A stretch of 64,000 bases of DNA from Nakamurella alba (GCF_009707545.1 NZ_WLYK01000001.1:1364001-1428000), one strand, 5' to 3'; shown: positions 27,391-36,289, numbered from the stretch's first letter. Made by a program: numbers and translations. Notes: generated from the sequence alone by a model not told the origin.

Positions 27391-27396
27391 CAAGAT
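27391..27396 (+). promoter_or_regulatory. -10 element of leaderless promoter for YdcF-family gene
   Basis: CAAGAT is 7 bases before GTG 27404, which supports that start over an in-frame codon at 27365. Confidence 0.35.
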
Positions 27397-27403
27397 CGCA
27401 GCC

Positions 27404-28042
27404 GTGTCCGGTGCGTTGCGCGTCCTCGGCCGGTACCTGGCCGGTGCGCTGCTGGTGACCGCCTTGGTGCTGGGCGGGGTGGCGGTCGGTGTGGTCCGCG
27501 GCGCCTCCAGCACCGTCGAACCGTCCGCGGCCGGCCCGGTGGCGGACGTCATCCTGGTGCTGGGCGCCGCGCAGTACGACGGCCGGCCGTCTGCGGTGTT
27601 CTCCGAGCGGCTGGACCACGCGGCGGAGCTGTACCGGGACGGGCTGGCGCCGGAGATCATGACCCTCGGCGGCAGCCGCACCGGTGACCGGTACACCGAG
27701 GCCGAGGCCGGCCGGATGTACCTGGCCGACGCCGGCATCGACGCCGCCGCGATCACCGCCGTCGGCGTCGGCAACGACACGCTGGTCTCGCTGCGGGCGG
27801 CCGCCCAGCGGCTGCGCACGGAGGACATCACCTCGGTGCTGCTGGTCACCGACGGCTACCACGCGCACCGGGCGGCGCTGATGGCTTCCGACCTCGGCCT
27901 GCAGGTGCAGGTCTCGCCGGTGACCGAGGGACCGTCGGTGCGCGACGGCATCACCGACTTCTACGTCGCCCGGGAGACGCTCGGCACCGTCTTCTACCTG
28001 CTGACCGGCGGATCGTCCGGCCTGGGACCGGAGGTGCTGTGA
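27404..28042 (+). CDS. YdcF/ElyC family (DUF218) membrane protein
   Basis: A 212-residue protein with one N-terminal membrane helix (YLAGALLVTALVLGGVAVGVV) and an external DUF218 domain. VADVILVLGAAQYDGRPSAVFSERLDHAAELY, EIMTLGGSR, EAEAGRMYLADAGI and VLLVTDGYHAHRA are the family landmarks. E. coli relatives ElyC and SanA act in envelope integrity. The stop overlaps the dgt start by 4 bases (GTGA), so the two genes are translationally coupled, a frequent actinobacterial arrangement. Confidence 0.88.
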   Translation: MSGALRVLGRYLAGALLVTALVLGGVAVGVVRGASSTVEPSAAGPVADVILVLGAAQYDGRPSAVFSERLDHAAELYRDGLAPEIMTLGGSRTGDRYTEAEAGRMYLADAGIDAAAITAVGVGNDTLVSLRAAAQRLRTEDITSVLLVTDGYHAHRAALMASDLGLQVQVSPVTEGPSVRDGITDFYVARETLGTVFYLLTGGSSGLGPEVL

Positions 28043-29310
28043 GCGCCGCCGGCTACTCCGCGCACGACACCGCCCGGCTGGTGTCGGAAGCTCCGAAGTC
28101 GGCCGCCCTGCCGCTGGCCGACGACCTGCCGGAGCGTGCCCCGTTCGCCCGGGACCGGGCGCGCGTGCTGCACTCCGCCTCGTTCCGGCGGCTCGCCGGC
28201 AAGACCCAGGTGGTCGCCCCGGACGAGGACGACGTGCCGCGCACCCGCCTCACCCACTCGCTGGAGGTCGCGCAGATCGCCCGGGACATCGGCGAGCACC
28301 TCGGTGCCGATCCGGACCTGGTGGACCTGGCCGGGTTGGCCCACGACATCGGGCACCCGCCGTTCGGGCACAACGGCGAGACCGCCCTCGACGCGGTCGG
28401 GGTGGCGGCCGGCGGGTTCGAGGCCAACGCGCAGAACCTCCGGCTGCTCACCCGGCTGGAGACCAAGGTGCTCGACGCAGATGGTGCGCCGGCCGGGCTG
28501 AACCTGACTCGGGCGGCGCTGGACGCCGTGCTGAAGTACCCGTGGACGCGGCCGCCCGGCGGCGGCAAGTTCGGTGTCTACGCCGAGGAACTGGCGGTCT
28601 TCGATTGGCTGCGGGACGGTGTGCCGGACCCGACCGCGCGCTGCCTGGAGTCCCAGATCATGGACTGGGCCGACGATGTCGCCTACTCCGTGCACGACGT
28701 CGAGGACGGCGTGCTGTCCGGCCGGATCGACCTGCGCGCGCTGGCTTCGGCCGACGAACGCCGGCAGATCGCCGAGGTGGCCTCGACCTGGTACCTGGCG
28801 GTGGACCGGGACACCCTGCGGCACCGGTTGGACGACCTGCTCGGGCTGCCGGCGGTCGCAGACGGGCTGCGCGCCGCGGTGGACGACCGGTGGGCCACCG
28901 GTGCTGCTGCGGTCAAGGCGGTGACCAGCGAGCTCACCGGCCGGTTCGTCACCGGTGCGGTCGCCGCCACCCGGACGCACGCGGGGGAGGGCGAACTGCA
29001 CCGCTACGACACCGATCTCGTCGTTCCGGACACCTTGCGGGCCGAGGTCGCGGTGCTCAAGGCGATGGCCGCGCACTACGTGATGGCCGACCCCGAGCGC
29101 CGCACCCTGCAGGTACGGCAGCAGCAGGTGCTCACCGAGCTGGTCACGGCGACCGCGGACCGTCCGGAGGAGCTGCTCGACCCGTTGTTCCTGATGTTCT
29201 GGAAGCGGGCGGCCGACGACGCGGGACGGCTGCGGGTGGTGCTGGACCAGGTGTCGCTGCTGACCGACGCGCAGGCGCTGCACCGGCACCGCCGGCTGGC
29301 TCCCGGCTGA
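28039..29310 (+). CDS. dgt: dGTP triphosphohydrolase-like HD-domain protein
   Basis: A 423-residue deoxyguanosinetriphosphate triphosphohydrolase-like protein. The HD-domain metal ligands are in TRLTHSLEVAQIARDIG and LAGLAHDIGHPPFGHNGE. LRLLTRLETK and MDWADDVAYSVHDVEDG are further conserved segments. It hydrolyses dNTPs to nucleoside and triphosphate and probably tunes the dNTP pool. Starts at GTG 28039, overlapping the upstream stop. dnaG lies just downstream with one small gene between, the usual dgt-dnaG order in actinobacteria. Confidence 0.93.
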   Translation: MSAAGYSAHDTARLVSEAPKSAALPLADDLPERAPFARDRARVLHSASFRRLAGKTQVVAPDEDDVPRTRLTHSLEVAQIARDIGEHLGADPDLVDLAGLAHDIGHPPFGHNGETALDAVGVAAGGFEANAQNLRLLTRLETKVLDADGAPAGLNLTRAALDAVLKYPWTRPPGGGKFGVYAEELAVFDWLRDGVPDPTARCLESQIMDWADDVAYSVHDVEDGVLSGRIDLRALASADERRQIAEVASTWYLAVDRDTLRHRLDDLLGLPAVADGLRAAVDDRWATGAAAVKAVTSELTGRFVTGAVAATRTHAGEGELHRYDTDLVVPDTLRAEVAVLKAMAAHYVMADPERRTLQVRQQQVLTELVTATADRPEELLDPLFLMFWKRAADDAGRLRVVLDQVSLLTDAQALHRHRRLAPG

Positions 29311-29413
29311 TCACCGGCCGACCGCCGTCCTGGTGCCCGCTGTTCGCTGCGGGAGAACTTCGCCGACGGTGAAAGCCCTGGTCGCCGGGATGCCGACGGG
29401 TCAGGCTCGGTGG

Positions 29414-29602
29414 ATGAGGAAGAGCCTGGTGGTACTGGGAACGGTCCTGACCGGTGGGTTGGCGCTGCTGGTGCGGCGCCGCCGGAAGGCGACGGCGGGC
29501 GGTCGGCGGCCGGACGACGGCGGCACCGCCGGCGTGCGGGAGCCGCGGCGCCCGCTGCCCACGGATCCACAACTGGTCGGCGCCGCGGCCGAGCGGGACT
29601 GA
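29414..29602 (+). CDS. Small single-pass membrane protein, unknown function
   Basis: A 62-residue protein: MRKSLVVLGTVLTGGLALLVRRRRK, one short membrane helix followed directly by a basic stop-transfer, then a Gly/Arg/Pro-rich tail ending QLVGAAAERD. CAGGCT lies 6 bases before ATG 29414, consistent with leaderless expression, which is why I prefer this start. Small membrane proteins of this shape are common next to dgt/dnaG in actinobacteria. Function unknown. Confidence 0.6.
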   Translation: MRKSLVVLGTVLTGGLALLVRRRRKATAGGRRPDDGGTAGVREPRRPLPTDPQLVGAAAERD

Positions 29603-29610
29603 TCCCGACC

Positions 29611-29616
29611 TACACT
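29611..29616 (+). promoter_or_regulatory. -10 element of leaderless promoter for dnaG
   Basis: TACACT ends 6 bases before GTG 29623. This fixes the dnaG start and argues against the long in-frame upstream extension. Confidence 0.5.
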
Positions 29617-29622
29617 GTTCAG

Positions 29623-31530
29623 GTGGCCGGACGCATCTCCGATGGGGACATCGAGCGGGTGCGGGAGGCGAACCGGATCGACCAGGTGGTCGCCGAGTAC
29701 GTGGCGCTCCGCCCGGCCGGCGGCGGAAACCTCAAGGGACTCTGCCCGTTCCACGACGAGAAGACCCCGTCGTTCCAGGTGAGCCCGGCGCGCGCCGGCG
29801 GCCGCTACCACTGCTTCGGCTGCGGCCAGGGCGGTGACGTCTTCGAGTTCGTGCGTGAGATGGAACATCTCACCTTCATGGAGGCGGTGGAGCGGCTCGC
29901 CGACCGCGGCAACATCACCCTCACCCTGGTCGAGGGCGGCAGCGCGCCGAAGTTGGACCGCGGCACCCGCGCCCGGCTGCTGGCGGCGAACAAGGCCGCC
30001 GCCGAGTTCTACGTCGCCCAGCTGGCCACGGACGAAGCCGCGCCGGCCCGGGAGTACCTGTCCACCCGCGGGTTCGACGACGCCGCCACCCAGCACTTCG
30101 GCTGCGGGTTCGCCCCCTCCGGCTGGGACCGACTGGTGAAAGCGCTGACCGGACAGGGCTTCTCGCTGGCCGAACTGGAGAAGGCGGGACTGTCCCGACA
30201 GGGGCAAAGGGGCCCGATCGACGTCTTCCACCGTCGGCTGCTCTGGCCGATCCGGGATCCGGCAGGGGACGTGGTCGGGTTCGGCGCGCGCCGGATCTTC
30301 GACGACGACCGGCTCGAGGCGAAGTACGTCAACACGCACGAGACGATGCTGTACAAGAAGTCGCAGGTGCTGTTCGGGCTGGACCTGGCCAAGCGGGAGA
30401 TCGCCAAACAGCGGACCGCGGTGGTGGTCGAGGGCTACACCGACGTGATGGCGATGCACCTGTCCGGCATCACCACCGCGGTGGCGTCCTGCGGGACGGC
30501 CTTCGGCGAGGAGCACATCACTGTGCTCCGCCGGTACCTGCAGGACTCCGAGACCGCCAAGGTGATCTACACCTTCGACGGCGACAACGCCGGGCAGCAG
30601 GCGGCGCTCAAGGCCTTCGAGTCCGACCAGCGGTTCACCGCCGGCACGTACGTCTGCGTCGCGCCGGACGGGATGGACCCGTGCGAGCTGCGGCAGGCCC
30701 GCGGCGACCAGGCGGTGCGCGACCTGGTCACCCGGCGGCAGCCGCTGTTCGCGTTCGCGATCGAGCACACCGTCGACCGTTTCGACCTGGACACCGCGGA
30801 GGGCACGGTGGCCGCGGCCGCGGCGGCGGTACCGCTGGTTGCGCGCATCCGGGACAGCGTGCTGCGCGACGAGTACGCGCTGCGGCTGGCCGGGCTGATC
30901 GGCGCCGACCACCAGCAGATCCTGCGCCGGGTGCGCGGGCAGGCCAAGGCCGACCGGGAGCGCGGGGCGCAGCAGAACGCGCGGCCCGCCGCGCCGGTCC
31001 CGGAGGATTCCGGTCCGCAGCAGCAGGCGCCGGCACCGCGGATGCCGGACGCCGCCGACCGCTCGCTGTTCGCCGAACGCGAGGCGCTGAAGCTGGTGCT
31101 GCAGGAGCCGCAGCTGCTGGCCGCCGGGTACGACCACCTCGACGACACCGCTTTCGGGCACCCCGCCTACCTCCGGGTGCACCAGGCGGTGCTGAAGGCC
31201 GGCGGCCCCGGGACCGCCTCCGGTGCGGGCCTGGGCACGTGGGTGGACCGGGTCGCCGCCGAGTTGCCGTCCGGACCGCTGCGCTCGCTGGTCACCGAGC
31301 TCGCGGTGGAATCCTTGCGCTCGCTCGGTCCGGCCACCGCCTCCTACGCGGGCGCGATGCTCGCGGTCCTGGCGATCCGGGTGGCGGAGCAGCGCATCGC
31401 CGAGCTGCGGTCGGAATTGCAGCGGGCCGAGGCGCGTGGTGATCAGGAGCGGGCCGGCGAGGCGAGCGGGGAGCTGATGGAGATGCAGACCTACCTGCGC
31501 GCCCTGCGGGAACGGGCGAACGGTTCGTGA
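29623..31530 (+). CDS. dnaG: DNA primase
   Basis: Synthesises RNA primers for replication. 635 residues from GTG 29623. The CHC2 zinc-binding domain is complete: Cys41 and His44 (CPFHDEKTPSF) with Cys64 and Cys67 (CFGCGQGG). The Toprim core shows VVVEGYTDVMAMH and VIYTFDGDNAG with the catalytic Glu and DxD aspartates. A C-terminal helicase-binding domain follows after a Gln/Pro/Ala-rich linker near residues 450-475. Directly coupled to the next gene by a GTGA overlap. Confidence 0.97.
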   Translation: MAGRISDGDIERVREANRIDQVVAEYVALRPAGGGNLKGLCPFHDEKTPSFQVSPARAGGRYHCFGCGQGGDVFEFVREMEHLTFMEAVERLADRGNITLTLVEGGSAPKLDRGTRARLLAANKAAAEFYVAQLATDEAAPAREYLSTRGFDDAATQHFGCGFAPSGWDRLVKALTGQGFSLAELEKAGLSRQGQRGPIDVFHRRLLWPIRDPAGDVVGFGARRIFDDDRLEAKYVNTHETMLYKKSQVLFGLDLAKREIAKQRTAVVVEGYTDVMAMHLSGITTAVASCGTAFGEEHITVLRRYLQDSETAKVIYTFDGDNAGQQAALKAFESDQRFTAGTYVCVAPDGMDPCELRQARGDQAVRDLVTRRQPLFAFAIEHTVDRFDLDTAEGTVAAAAAAVPLVARIRDSVLRDEYALRLAGLIGADHQQILRRVRGQAKADRERGAQQNARPAAPVPEDSGPQQQAPAPRMPDAADRSLFAEREALKLVLQEPQLLAAGYDHLDDTAFGHPAYLRVHQAVLKAGGPGTASGAGLGTWVDRVAAELPSGPLRSLVTELAVESLRSLGPATASYAGAMLAVLAIRVAEQRIAELRSELQRAEARGDQERAGEASGELMEMQTYLRALRERANGS

Positions 31531-32060
31531 TCCGGTCACTGCTGGGCCTCGGCGGACGACGGAAGGTCCCGGCGTCCCTGCAGCCGCTGCTCGGTCCGGA
31601 GGAGCGGGTGCTCGCGGTCGCGCCGCTCGAGGACGGCGGCGAGCTGGTGGCCACCCGGTTCGGGCTGTGGGCACCCGTCGACCGATCCCACATCCGGTGG
31701 GACTGGGCCCTGATTTCCAAGGCCGGGCTGCGGGACCGCCGGCTCCGGGTCGTCGTCGCCGACCCGATCGGTACCTGGCCGGACGGGACCGTCGTGCTGG
31801 CCGACCGGGTGGCGCAGGACTTCCGGCTCGGCACCGGCAGCGGGCTCACCGACGTCGTGCACGACCGGGTGCGCCGGTCGGTGGCGGCCAGCGGCCGGAT
31901 CGAGGGGTCCGGCGGCGGGTGGGTGGTGCTGCGCCGGGTCGCCGGACAGGACGGACTGACCGTGCAGTACCGGCCGGACACACCTGGCCCGCCACCATCG
32001 GATGCGTTGGTGGCGTTGGTGTCCCGCCGCGCCGAGGCCCTGCGCCCGCAGGTGCGCTGA
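31527..32060 (+). CDS. Conserved hypothetical protein downstream of dnaG
   Basis: A 177-residue soluble protein starting at GTG 31527 inside the dnaG stop (GTGA overlap). Residues 20-70 (LQPLLGPEERVLAVAPLEDGGELVATRFGLWAPV) form an alternating beta pattern similar to PH-like or GRAM-like domains. RIRWDWALISKAGL is not present exactly, but SHIRWDWALISKAGLRD occupies the same kind of position. No catalytic motif. Homologues next to dnaG are frequent in actinobacteria as far as I know; function unknown. Confidence 0.75.
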   Translation: MIRSLLGLGGRRKVPASLQPLLGPEERVLAVAPLEDGGELVATRFGLWAPVDRSHIRWDWALISKAGLRDRRLRVVVADPIGTWPDGTVVLADRVAQDFRLGTGSGLTDVVHDRVRRSVAASGRIEGSGGGWVVLRRVAGQDGLTVQYRPDTPGPPPSDALVALVSRRAEALRPQVR

Positions 32061-32102
32061 GCTCCTTCGCCATGTCCGTGGCGTCGCGGTACCGCCCTTC
32101 GC

Positions 32103-32108
32103 TACCCT
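32103..32108 (+). promoter_or_regulatory. -10 element of leaderless promoter for DUF1707 gene
   Basis: TACCCT lies 7 bases before ATG 32116. Confidence 0.45.
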
Positions 32109-32115
32109 GACGGTC

Positions 32116-32787
32116 ATGAGCGCTGCGGACGCCCACCTCCCCGGGCCGGAGGCGATGCGCGCCTCCACCGCCGATCGCGAGCAGGTCGCCGGGGTGCTGC
32201 ACCGAGCGCTGTCCGAGGGTCGCATCTCCGTCGACGAGCTGCAGGAGCGACTCGACACCGTCTACCAGGCAAAGACTCTCGGCGAGCTGGAGCCGGTCAC
32301 CAGGGACCTGCCGGAGCACCGCCCGCTGGTGCCGGTGGCCACCCCGGTGCCGCTGCAGAAGTCGGGGCCGATGCCGCTGCCGGCAACCGGGTCGCTGTCG
32401 CCGGCCGGCCCGGCCATCGCCATCCTCGGCGGCGCGGAACGCAAGGGCGAGTGGGTGATCGGCCCGACCTACACGATCACCACGATCATGGGCGGCGTCG
32501 ACATCGACCTCACCAACGCCATCTTCCTGTCCGACGAGGTGGTGATCACCGTTGTCGCGATCATGGCCGGGGTGGAGATCCGGGTGCCGGACGACGTCCA
32601 GGTGGACATGGAGGGCGTCGGGATCATGGGCGCCTTCGAGAGCAGCGTGCCGCGGCCGACCGAGACCCCGCGGGTGCGGATCCGGGTGCGCGGGCTGGCG
32701 TTCTGGGCCGGTGTCGACGTCAAGCGGCTGTCTGCGAAGCAGCGCAAGAAGTTGGAGAAGCAGGAGCGCAAGAAGCTGGAGGGCTGA
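32116..32787 (+). CDS. DUF1707 protein with LiaF-like C-terminal domain
   Basis: A 223-residue protein. The N-terminal DUF1707/SHOCT-like module reads MRASTADREQVAGVLHRALSEGRISVDELQERLDTVYQAKTLGEL (residues 12-56). After a Pro-rich linker comes a beta-rich domain (AIAILGGAERKGEW..TIMGGVDIDLTNAIFLSDEVVITVVAIMAGVEIRVPDDV), the repeated GG-V-D/E pattern of LiaF-like cell-wall-stress proteins. The C-terminus is Lys/Glu/Gln-rich. Probably related to envelope-stress signalling; no membrane helix is obvious. Confidence 0.85.
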   Translation: MSAADAHLPGPEAMRASTADREQVAGVLHRALSEGRISVDELQERLDTVYQAKTLGELEPVTRDLPEHRPLVPVATPVPLQKSGPMPLPATGSLSPAGPAIAILGGAERKGEWVIGPTYTITTIMGGVDIDLTNAIFLSDEVVITVVAIMAGVEIRVPDDVQVDMEGVGIMGAFESSVPRPTETPRVRIRVRGLAFWAGVDVKRLSAKQRKKLEKQERKKLEG

Positions 32788-32816
32788 GCTCGCTCCTGCC
32801 GGTGGTTGCCGGTGGG

Positions 32817-32987
32817 TCAGCGGTGCAGCAGCTCACCGGCCTTGGCGCGGAACACACCCGCGGCACCCTGGACCGCCGGATGGTCGACCGCCCGGGCGGA
32901 CCAGCGCTTGATCTGCTCGTAGCGTTCCCGCCCCGCGCGGGACCCGAGCACGTATCCGATGGCGCCCCCGAGCAGCAGTCGGATCAT
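32817..32987 (-). CDS. Small YtxH-like membrane-associated protein
   Basis: A 56-residue protein on the minus strand, short enough to be overlooked. It begins MIRLLLGGAIGYVLGSRAGRERYEQIKR, the glycine-rich helix and GSRAGRERYE signature of actinobacterial YtxH-like proteins. The rest (HPAVQGAAGVFRAKAGELL) is an amphipathic helix. AAAGGAGCGG lies upstream of ATG 32987 as ribosome site. Function unknown; probably a membrane-anchored stress or envelope protein. Confidence 0.75.
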   Translation of the reverse strand: MIRLLLGGAIGYVLGSRAGRERYEQIKRWSARAVDHPAVQGAAGVFRAKAGELLHR

Positions 32988-33097
32988 CAGGGGTCCGCTC
33001 CTTTCGTCGGGAGGAACGGCCCTCCGGGACGGTTCTTCCGACTCTAGCGCCCGATCACCCGGCTGCGACCTGCGAATGTGTGACGCCGGTACGCCGG

Positions 33098-33103
33098 TAG
33101 GGT
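33098..33103 (+). promoter_or_regulatory. -10 element upstream of the 186-residue membrane protein gene
   Basis: TAGGGT gives a leader of about 38 bases before ATG 33148. No clear -35. Confidence 0.35.
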
Positions 33104-33147
33104 GGTGATCACAGTCGGGGTGGACGGCATCGGCAGGGGGTGGGCCG

Positions 33148-33708
33148 ATGTACCCGGAGGTTCCCGTTCGATCCGTGACCGCCGAGCTCCGGCCCGACGA
33201 GCAGCTGCTGTGGACGGGTGGGCCTGATCCGGCGCGCAGGTTCTCGCACCACGACGCCTACCTCATCCCGGTCACGGTGCTCTGGCTCGGCTTCATGATC
33301 ACCTGGACCATCGGCGTGAATGTGACCCCAGCACCGGTCCCGCTCCGCGTGCTCGGCCCGGTGATGCTGGTCCTCGGCGGTGTGCCTTTGCTCGGCCGGT
33401 TCTGGTGGAAGCAGCGGCTGAAGCGCGGGGTGCAGTACGCGCTCACCGACCGCAGGGCGATCATGATGACCCGCCGGGCCGTGCGCGAGGTGCCGCTGGG
33501 TGGCCACCCCGTGCGCCGGCGGATGTCCCGGGACGGCACCCACCTGACCGTGGAGTTCGGCGATCGGACATTCAGGCGGCGTGGGACCATCGCCGCTCCG
33601 CCGAACTCCGGACTGGAGTGGGACCACGGCGCGCACGGACCCGTCGCCTTCTACGACGTCGCCGACATGACCGGGCTGGAGTCCGCCCTGCAGCGCGCCG
33701 GCCGTTGA
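33148..33708 (+). CDS. Hypothetical membrane protein with PH-like domain
   Basis: A 186-residue protein. After a soluble N-terminus (LRPDEQLLWTGGPDP, the pattern often found before bacterial PH domains) come two membrane helices (YLIPVTVLWLGFMITWTIGV and VMLVLGGVPLLGRFWW). A beta-rich segment YALTDRRAIMMTRRAVREVPL follows, which is the usual PH-like start. It runs convergently into the HEAT gene with only 3 bases between stops. No named family; role unknown. Confidence 0.7.
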   Translation: MYPEVPVRSVTAELRPDEQLLWTGGPDPARRFSHHDAYLIPVTVLWLGFMITWTIGVNVTPAPVPLRVLGPVMLVLGGVPLLGRFWWKQRLKRGVQYALTDRRAIMMTRRAVREVPLGGHPVRRRMSRDGTHLTVEFGDRTFRRRGTIAAPPNSGLEWDHGAHGPVAFYDVADMTGLESALQRAGR

Positions 33709-33711
33709 TTC

Positions 33712-34764
33712 TCAGGACTCCTGGGCCAGATCCTGCACTGCAAGACGCGCTGCCCGCGCTGCATTGTCGCCGGCCCGCCGACGCAGCGGGTCCAGCGCCC
33801 ACGTCCATCCGGACCCCGGACCGCTGAGAACAACGTCGCCCTCGAATTTCTCGCAGTGCAGGGACCACGCGCCACCGGGGTGCAGTCGGTGCAATTCCTC
33901 GAGAAGGTCCTGGCCGAAGGTAGCGAGCTGCTCCCGCCGCCGGGGATCGCAGGTCAGCAGAGCCAGCCGGAGCTCGTCGATCTCGCCGGTCGGCTCGGAG
34001 TCTTCTCGCTCCTCGACTGTGCGCAGCAGTGGCATCAGCGACGGATCACCGAGCATGGCCGCTGCGAACAACGTCTGACTGCTGACCTCGTTCTGCTCCA
34101 GGAGGTAGGTGATGCCGGGGGTCGCCCTCCTGTCGCGTCGTCTGGCCAGACCGCGGAGTGCCTCGTGGCGGACCGCCTCGACCGGGTCCAGCGTGCTCTC
34201 GACAAGCAGCTCGCGGATGTCGGAGCCGTCAAAAGGACTCTGGCTTCCGATCGCGAAAAGGGCCCATTCCCGGACGTGCTCGTCGGGATCTCGGGCCAGA
34301 TCGACCAGTTCCGCTCTGCCGGCCAGCGGGTCGGCGGTCCAGTCGACGGCCCCGGGCAGTTCGAGTGCGCACACCCAGCGGATGTCGGGGTCCGGATCGC
34401 TCACGCGGGAGGCGAGCACAGGAAATGCACGATCGTCCCCGAGGGCGACCAGGGCCCGAACAAGAGCGGTCAGCACATCCATCTGATCGGTACCGGCTGA
34501 GATCCGGGCAAGGTCGTCGATCATTCCCGGCCGCCAGCCGCCCGACGGCCCTTGCAGGGACCAGCGCTGGAACAGACCGGCGGCGACCACCCGCTCCGGG
34601 TCCGCCCGCGTCCGCAGGACGTCAAGTGCGACTTCATGGGACCCGGGACCGATGAACTCCGCCGCCACCGGCACCAGCCATTCGGCATCTTCGTCATGAT
34701 CGCCGTCGCGGTAGTCGAGAGCCGTCCGGATGATCGCCCGCCGCAGACCGTCCTCGTCGATCAC
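33712..34764 (-). CDS. HEAT-repeat protein
   Basis: A 350-residue all-helical protein with several HEAT-like units: AFPVLASRVSDPDPDIRWVCALEL, ELVDLARDPDEHVREWALFAIG and ELLVESTLDPVEAVRHEALRGLARRRD, each with the typical D-x-x-V-R turn. The C-terminal 70 residues lack repeats. Starts at GTG 34764, overlapping the stop of the upstream 88-residue gene (GTGA), so the two form a coupled pair. Such proteins usually mediate protein-protein contact; the partner is unknown and may be the upstream product. Confidence 0.78.
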   Translation of the reverse strand: MIDEDGLRRAIIRTALDYRDGDHDEDAEWLVPVAAEFIGPGSHEVALDVLRTRADPERVVAAGLFQRWSLQGPSGGWRPGMIDDLARISAGTDQMDVLTALVRALVALGDDRAFPVLASRVSDPDPDIRWVCALELPGAVDWTADPLAGRAELVDLARDPDEHVREWALFAIGSQSPFDGSDIRELLVESTLDPVEAVRHEALRGLARRRDRRATPGITYLLEQNEVSSQTLFAAAMLGDPSLMPLLRTVEEREDSEPTGEIDELRLALLTCDPRRREQLATFGQDLLEELHRLHPGGAWSLHCEKFEGDVVLSGPGSGWTWALDPLRRRAGDNAARAARLAVQDLAQES

Positions 34765-35027
34765 CGGTGCGGGGCGAGGACAGCCAGTACGCGCTCGAGG
34801 GGGAGACCGGTCATCGCGGCGAGCTCGTCGGGCTCCAGCCCGAACTTCTCCTGCGCGGCGACGAGGTAACGGCCGGTCAGGAAGGGGATCAGCGGCAGCA
34901 GGATCTCGTCGAGCTGCTGCTGGGTCTCACCGAGGATCCGGACGGCCTCGATCAGATCCGAGGACTCGCCGAGCTCGATCTCCAGGGCGAGCGAACGGAT
35001 CAGGCTGTGGATGCGCTGCTGGTCCAC
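34761..35027 (-). CDS. 88-residue protein with HTH-like C-terminus, coupled to HEAT gene
   Basis: GTG 35027 with GAGGAG 10 bases upstream gives 88 residues: an N-terminal amphipathic helical part (RIHSLIRSLALEIELGESSDLIEAVRILGETQQQLDEILLPLI) and a C-terminal segment FGLEPDELAAMTGLPLERVLAVL that resembles a helix-turn-helix. The longer open frame upstream has no ribosome site. First gene of a two-gene operon with the HEAT protein (4-base overlap). Not assigned to a family. Confidence 0.6.
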   Translation of the reverse strand: MDQQRIHSLIRSLALEIELGESSDLIEAVRILGETQQQLDEILLPLIPFLTGRYLVAAQEKFGLEPDELAAMTGLPLERVLAVLAPHR

Positions 35028-35238
35028 AGGTGCTGATCTCCTCACGGCGTCGGGAGTCCGGGGGCAGACCCTCTCCGATCGTAGTGGCGATGTCGTACTG
35101 TCAGTTTCCCGTGAAGCCGCGGTGTGCGGGAAGTGCACGATCGGGTCCCTGCTGATCTTCATCCACCGGTTGGACGGAGCGACCCCAGGGTGACCGCCGG
35201 GGAAGCGCCGACACCCCGTGGTGCTCCGCCGCGCACGA
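35028..35238. other. 211-base gap without recognised features
   Basis: Lies between the 88-residue gene, whose promoter must be here (minus strand), and the stop of the exported-protein gene. No gene, repeat or hairpin terminator was recognised. Confidence 0.4.
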
Positions 35239-36168
35239 TCAGGACGTCCACGGGATCGGTGCCTCACCCAGCCCGATCAGCGAGGACGACAGCATCCGCG
35301 CCTGGGTTCCCCTGATCAGGCACTGGGCGTAGGAACCCCGTTCGGTGGACAGGCCCGGCCGCCAGCCGCCGGCCTCGACCGGGGCGAACCCGTGCGCGGC
35401 CACCTGGAGCACGCCGCCCCGGGTGGGATCCTCTGTCCCCATGTCGTGCGCGGCGATCACGAGGCAGTCCGCGTCCGCCTGCTCCTGGGTGACGACGAGG
35501 TCGTGCGTGTCCAGCGTCGCGAACGACTCGTACAGGTGCGGTCGGTCGCAGTCCATCGGGTTCGGGAACGGTTCGTCGAAGTTCCGGTAGCAGGTGCCGG
35601 CCGCGGCGGGTGGGACGCCGTTGGCGTAGAGCCCGGCGAAGCTGCCGGTGTACGGCCGGTCGACCGACGAGGCCGGCGTCAGCGGCGTGTCCGGGGCGAG
35701 CACGCAGGCGATCCACCGCTGCCCGTCGATCTGCTGCCGCTGGGACGGGCCGACGGCGATCAGCCGGATCCCGAGCGCCGGTTGCCACGGCCGGGTCAGG
35801 TCGGTCAGCCACGGCGGCTCCCGCAGCGATGCCCCCTCCGGGATGCCCAGGTGCCGTCGGGCCGCGGTCGGCGGGCAGGCGTCCCCGCCGATCGCATCGC
35901 CGAGGTAGAGCGAGGGCAGTTCGTCGAGCACTCCGGCGATCTCGCCGAAGCGGACGTCCGTGCACGGCCCGTAGACCGCGGGGCCGAAGGTGCCGGCCGA
36001 GGTCAGCGGCAGCGGTGCGGTGAGGCACTGTCCGCGTGCTGGTGCGGCGATCGCCGGTTCCACCGTCGCCCGCCCGGACTCCTTGCGGAGCACGGCGGGC
36101 ACGACCGCAGCGGTGAGTACCACGACGAGCAGCAGCAGCGCGCCCCAGTACCGGCCGGTCGACGTCAT
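35239..36168 (-). CDS. Membrane-anchored exported protein with septum-formation-like Cys domains
   Basis: 309 residues from ATG 36168; an in-frame start at 36201 would add 11 residues. One N-terminal membrane helix (YWGALLLLVVVLTAAVVPAVL) anchors a long extracytoplasmic part with about 8 cysteines. CLTAPLPLTSAGTFGPAVYGPCTDVRFGEIAGVL and MDCDRPHLYESFATLDT resemble the C..(P)C..PH..E pattern of the actinobacterial septum-formation domain (PF13845-like). Divergent from the sigma-factor gene across about 120 bases, so a functional link to that system is possible. Function unproven. Confidence 0.62.
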   Translation of the reverse strand: MTSTGRYWGALLLLVVVLTAAVVPAVLRKESGRATVEPAIAAPARGQCLTAPLPLTSAGTFGPAVYGPCTDVRFGEIAGVLDELPSLYLGDAIGGDACPPTAARRHLGIPEGASLREPPWLTDLTRPWQPALGIRLIAVGPSQRQQIDGQRWIACVLAPDTPLTPASSVDRPYTGSFAGLYANGVPPAAAGTCYRNFDEPFPNPMDCDRPHLYESFATLDTHDLVVTQEQADADCLVIAAHDMGTEDPTRGGVLQVAAHGFAPVEAGGWRPGLSTERGSYAQCLIRGTQARMLSSSLIGLGEAPIPWTS

Positions 36169-36289
36169 GGTCCGGGAGTTCCCGACCTGGCGGCCGGGCA
36201 ACGCCGGATGTCATGTTTTCCTGCGTCGGGCGTCTGTATCGGTGCGGGGCCGGAACCGGCACCGTCCGGTGGGTGTGGAGGGGGGAGCG

